The notes under the pieces: model-generated | Told to the model about the DNA's origin: nothing | The model's input: only the letters and a program-made list of their open reading frames with translations | Databases searched by the model: none | In this document: positions 30,701 to 36,700 of the stretch, piece after piece | How positions within the stretch are numbered: position 1 is the first letter of the stretch | How the letters are laid out: each line of letters starts with the position of its first letter | Assembly: GCF_964355755.1 (NCBI RefSeq) | Contig: NC_092672.1 | Span: 5,766,001 to 5,830,000, forward strand | Direction: 5' to 3' | DNA: 64,000 nt | Origin: Antedon mediterranea | Lineage: Eukaryota > Echinodermata > Crinoidea > Comatulida > Antedonidae | Position numbers and translations under genes: made by a program

Positions 30701-33700
30701 GTTCACAAGACAAACATATACACAAGATTCTCTACATAAACAAAGTCTTATTACAAATCTTTGGGAGTGGAGTTGTAATTTTGTCCTTAGAACAAATCCT
30801 AAGATGTGACGGGACTTGAACCCAGGACCCTTGGAGTGGTAGCCAAGCATCATAACCACAACTCCACTCAAAACATTGTAATTAGGTTATATGCATGATA
30901 TGCATATAACCTCTTGATTCTGTCAAAATCTTTATTTATTTATTTATTTATTTATTTATTCTTTCCTTAGCACTATTTTGTCCGTGCATTATCTTGGCAT
31001 CAGTTTAATCTAGCTAAGTCAAGTTTTCAGAGTATATTCCTTATGGCCAGGAATCGATGTGGTTATATTTTCACGATGCGTAATCAAAAATTACGCGGTC
31101 TACGCGCGATTTTACGAAATCACGTTTGTAATCATATCTTCACAAGCATGAATCACAATTAAACAAAATTTGGTACTCATAAATTTCAGGTCATATTTCA
31201 TCATATGGCAATACAATTACGTGCGTAGCGCATATAACGCTTGCGTACGCGCGCTTAAAATGTTCAAAATTGTCAAAATTTATTTTCGATGAAATTAGAG
31301 TACGTTTCAGGCAATTTTAAGCGTTTAAAAAATTGCCATGAGTGCGCAAATTTTTGCACGCGCACTGCGCGTTAAACGTTAATGCGCACTCTTTTTGCCC
31401 GATTTCTGTTTTACAATCTTTCTTTAATAATATCATCATATTTGATTCAGGTTTCAACTCGGAATTGCGTTATACGAGCACGTCAAAAGTGATTGGCTAC
31501 GCACGTATAAGTTAACAAAATGGTGAAAATATGCTAAATTTTTAAATTAATATATATCGTCAGAATGCAGGGGAACACCTATTTTTTATTTCATTTTCTT
31601 GAAGTGTATGTATCATATGTATGATTTATTATCAAATTAAGAGAACCAAAGTTGATTAAGTCATCATTAATTGCATATTAAATTTAAAAAAAATAATTTC
31701 GACAATCAAACAAATTATGACATTTTCTTAGGCCAAAATAACAAACTTAACATTAACTTTCTTCCTTCAAAAGTTCATATATTAAAGTTAAAAGTATGTA
31801 GTTTGACAGTGCATCATTTGTTTACATTTTAAAGATGTCATCATAGTAAAAAATTATAATTCATTTCGGTATGTAATAATCTATTTGCATCAAAGTGGTT
31901 ACTGCATAGTAAATACACGGAGGAATCTTTCTACAAATTTTAGTCAGTTGTGTATGGCTCGGTGGTCTGTGCTCGTGTCTATGGCATTCAAGGTACCGAG
32001 ATCGAGTCTCACCTTGGGAAACGAAATAAGATTTTTTTTTTATTATCCGTATTGTTTGTTCAAATTTATTTCTTAGTGTATAGATTATACACATGATTTA
32101 TAATGAAATCTAGATAAAAATTAACTTATGTCTTTATTATTATGTAACAACAAATGTGGTTTATGACATTATACGCATATGGATCTTTGATCGGATTGTG
32201 ATACCGGCTATGGTGTTCGCGTTAGCAAGGTACTAGGTCCTATCATATATTATAAATAATTAAAGATTCTGAGAAAATCAATCAATCAATATATCTTTTA
32301 AAAATCAATTATCTTTATTTAAATCAATGCATATAACCTATAATTCGTCATAGTGACGAATTAAATCTAGTTTATATTTTCAGTTATTATGAAATACTAA
32401 GACACATTATTCTTTAGCAATACAGTATAAATATATCACCTGTTCAAGAGGAGGGACACGTGACTGAATACCTTGTTAAATGTAGCTATACAGTATAAAT
32501 ATATCACCTGTTCAAGAAGAGGGATACCTGACTGAATACCTTGTAATGTAGCTATACAGTACAAATATATCACCCATTCAGAGGAGAGGGGTGTTTATCT
32601 TTTTTTTAAATAATATTTAACAATATTTATTCAACATTTGTCTTTGTAGTCTAAACATAAAACATAGACGGACGCATTACATAACAAAAAAAATGACATT
32701 TTGAGACAGAAAAAGAAAAAAACAAAGTGAGATTAAGCAAAATATTTACAACTCCATTGTGCAGTAGCAATAGTAGCTAGCAATATGTTTCAAATATCAT
32801 CTTTTTAATATTGTACTTTAATATAGGGAGCGAGGTCATGTGATTTTGTTCTAGAGTAGACTGGAGTTTATTCCAGTAACGGTATGTTCAGACTCACAGA
32901 GTTACGGTGGTGTTATGTAAGCGGCGTACATATTTTTGTGTCTGAACCATGCAACGGATTAGCGTTAGGGAGCTGTTACTCCGCGCCAGTGGCGTTAATA
33001 ACTCTAGCGGGAGAGGGTAGATTTCATAACGCTAACACCCAGATTTATATAGTAAATACTGTGACGTCTTCGCTCCACGTTTTCGCCGAATATATCTATA
33101 CACGTGTGTAAAACAGCTGACAGCGACAGAAAATACAAACACGATGATGACCTCATGTCACAGGTAAAAAAAAATACGGTATTTTTTATTGGCAGCAGAA
33201 AAGGGTACAAAAAATATGGTATAAATTTGTAAATACGGTATTTTTTTTATGAGCGCTGTTTCTGCTGCCAAAAAAATACGGTATATATACGGTATTCAAA
33301 AAATACCGTATAAAATATGGTATTTTCTTGGCAGAGGGCCTATGTTTTTCTTTTTACACACTACATACTATTTACACAGAGCGGAGCCAACTTTCACATT
33401 GGTGTGAAGAATAATGTAGGTATAATAGGCTGTTGTGTAAATGTGGCATTAGGTATACTAGACATAACACAAATAAGGATAAGGACACCAAACCACATAA
33501 GAATAAGGACACAAACCTCATAGACTAACCACATAAGGACACAAAACCACATAAGAATAAGGACACAAACCTCATAGACTAACCACATAAGGACACAAAC
33601 CTCATAGACTAACCACATAAGGAGGACACAAAACCACATAAGAATAAGGACACAAACCTCATAGACTAACCACATAAGGAGGACACAAAACCACATAAGA

Positions 33701-36700
33701 ATAAGGACACAAACCTCATAGACTAACCACATAAGGAGGACACAAAACCACATAAGAATAAGGACACAAACCTCATAGACTAACCACATAAGGAGGACAC
33801 AAAACCACATAAGAATAAGGACACAAACCTCATAGACTAACCACATAAGGAGGACACAAAACCACATAAGAATAAGGACACAAACCTCATAGACTAACCA
33901 CATAAGGAGGACACAAAACCACATAAGGAAAAATTGACATATTCCACAAGAAAACAGAACCACATAAGGATAACAGGCGCGGATTAAGGCGGGGCTAAAC
34001 AAGCTTTAGCACCCCTTAAAACTTTAACAGCCATGATTTTTTTTAAATAAAATAATGACTATTTTCATTTTTCTGTAGCCCCCCTAATCTATAATGCTAG
34101 ATCCGCCCCTGGATAAGGACACAAACCCTGGTAAAGATACAAAACGACAAGGATAAAGATACAAAATGCTACCAAATCAATATAGTTATTGCCTAGAGTA
34201 TTTCAAATTAGAATTAATAATCCACTAATAATCTATAATTCATGAATATTAGGACATAAAGTTTCCACTAATATAGTCATCCTGTTTTTTTATTTTGGGA
34301 GTGCCAAATACTACAAATGAAAAACATGAAACGATTTCTGTGGGACGTGAAAACATGTTTGTTACGCACGGTAATAGAAAATATGTCACAGGTTAATTAA
34401 TTTAATTACGATGATAACGAAAGTTAATATTTTCAGTGTCCAGATCTAACTATCATCAGGGAATATCATAAATTTATTAAATTTCAAACTTCAATAACAA
34501 CAATGTTTTATTATGATCTTGTAGAAAGCATCATAAACAAAATATAGTTGTTTAAAGAGACCATTTCAAAATGATTGTACTTCAGTTACTGCAGTAAAGT
34601 TATGCTGTAAGCACATAAATCATTGCTATTTAGTTACTGCAGTAACTGCAGTAGACTAACTTTCACTATCCTTTAATATTCAGAATTAGCCAGTACATTT
34701 TTCACTAGTTAAGTACTTGAAAATGTTTTACAATGCACATAATTTCACACAAGTTCATGCTTGTACTAACTGTATATTTAGTTAAACATACAATACAAAT
34801 GTTTTCAATAAAACCCACGGAACTACTGTTTAAATCATAATTTCAGTAAAGTCAAGTGACTTGGCATTTGTGTTGTTGTTTTTTGTTGAATAACAAATTG
34901 AAGACTTCATTTATTCATTGTGATAAGTTTTAAAAATAAATTTTAAACTATTTTACAACTCAGCTGTTTGTGGAGAGCGGAATGCCATTTCATATCAGAC
35001 TAGCATTGACAGGCATGGGTTCGACCACTGTGTGCCATATTGCTTATGTATCATCTGGCAAGATAGTCAAATTGCCTCGTCTTTCAGATAGGAAGTAAAG
35101 CCATTGGTCATGGTCATTGCACATGCATAAGGAACTGATACAATAGTCGAAAAGAGTAGGTGAGATGATCGTTTTCAGGTGTGGTTATCATGGTCCTGGG
35201 CTGGGCTCTCTGGGTTACAAGATATTCACTTGGATAGCTTGGTAGACTTGTATATTCATTTAAGGTGAATGTACTGGTCGTGACATTGATAAAATAAACT
35301 TTAGATATAGCAAATAAATTTATCTATCTATGTATGTAAAGTCAACAATTGTTTGAAGATTTATCAAGTACTTTGATACAAAATAAACATTGTTTACACT
35401 GACAGAAACCTTGTACTTTGCTTGGGTGCAAATGTTAATGTCATTTACAGTACAGTAGGTTAATGGTTTGCATGATCGGAAAATACATTTCTTTATCAAA
35501 TTATATTTTAACTTTCTTAATATCAAAGTTATTACCAACAAAGTCGTTAAGTTCAACTGAAAAATATAAACCATCAACCAAATGTATATTCAGTATACTA
35601 TGAACTTCAAAATCGATCATTTACTTTTGCAGCTCCACTTCTTTGGAACCAACTTCCAGAACATGTTAAATCTGCAAATTCATTGAACTCCTTTAAATTA
35701 TAAAGCTTAATACATTTATCATCAGCTTGGACTTTGACTTTACTACATGATTTCATTCATTGCATTGTTGTGTCAATGCGCCATAAGCATCTAAACCAGC
35801 GCAATATGAGATTTCCTTAATATTATTATTAAAATAGGACCTCTGTCACCAACCAACATTCAACATGAATTCAATGTCGAAATAAACCAAAATCTCTCAT
35901 TTCCAAAAGTGTGCACATTAAAATGTGTCCAATACAACATTTTTACACCTGTCACATAATATAGTGAATGATATTACGTTTCCTCATTAAAATTTAACAT
36001 CCGAATCTGATACTATGGCAACGATATTACTGCCCACAAAAACAATTCCAAAACCAGTTGGACCTACGTACCTGTAAACTAACCTCTCTGCCAATCAAAC
36101 CAGCAATGATCCTTATCTATGATAAACTTTTAACAGGGTTGTCAGGTTCTTCATTACAATTTGACCTAATTTTGGTTAAATAATTACCGATTGACCCATT
36201 TTTAGAGTCATGTAATATGTTACATTATAGTTCAAGGATAGGCCTACAGTACAACATAGCTTTATAATTTTGGAGATTGAAGCGATAAGAAATGGTGTAC
36301 TTCTGTAAAACAGGTACTGTAGTTTGAAAACGATCATACACCATCGGAACATGATGCAGCGGGCAACATTAATTACATGCATACTCTTTTAAAAAGATGT
36401 AATACTGTATTGGAAGAGAGAGCAGTGCCAATAAGATCAAAGATGGGTGGCAGATGTAAAAACAGAATTAGGTTGCATCTATTGAAATACAGGACTGGTT
36501 AAAAAAAAACAAATTGAAGGCGATACTGAAGGCGATATTGGAGTGCTATATGGTTTTAAAAAAACCACAAAACCACAAAATTTTATAGTTAAAAGTTTAA
36601 ATTATGACCCAATTCAAGAAAACCCACTTGATAGTTGGATTTGGAGACCCACTTGATAGTTTGATTTAGTTCGCTTTTGGGAATCCTGTCTCTCTATTGT

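Noticed and set aside
30765-32011. Functional tRNA genes at 30765 (minus) and 31950 (plus)
   Set aside because: A- and B-box-like sequences exist, but acceptor stems do not pair properly and both sit in repeat-rich intron DNA.
33394-34002. A 202-codon minus-strand frame encoding a repeated hydrophobic peptide
   Set aside because: It is produced entirely by the 57-bp minisatellite whose length is a multiple of three; there is no start context, splice support or family resemblance.
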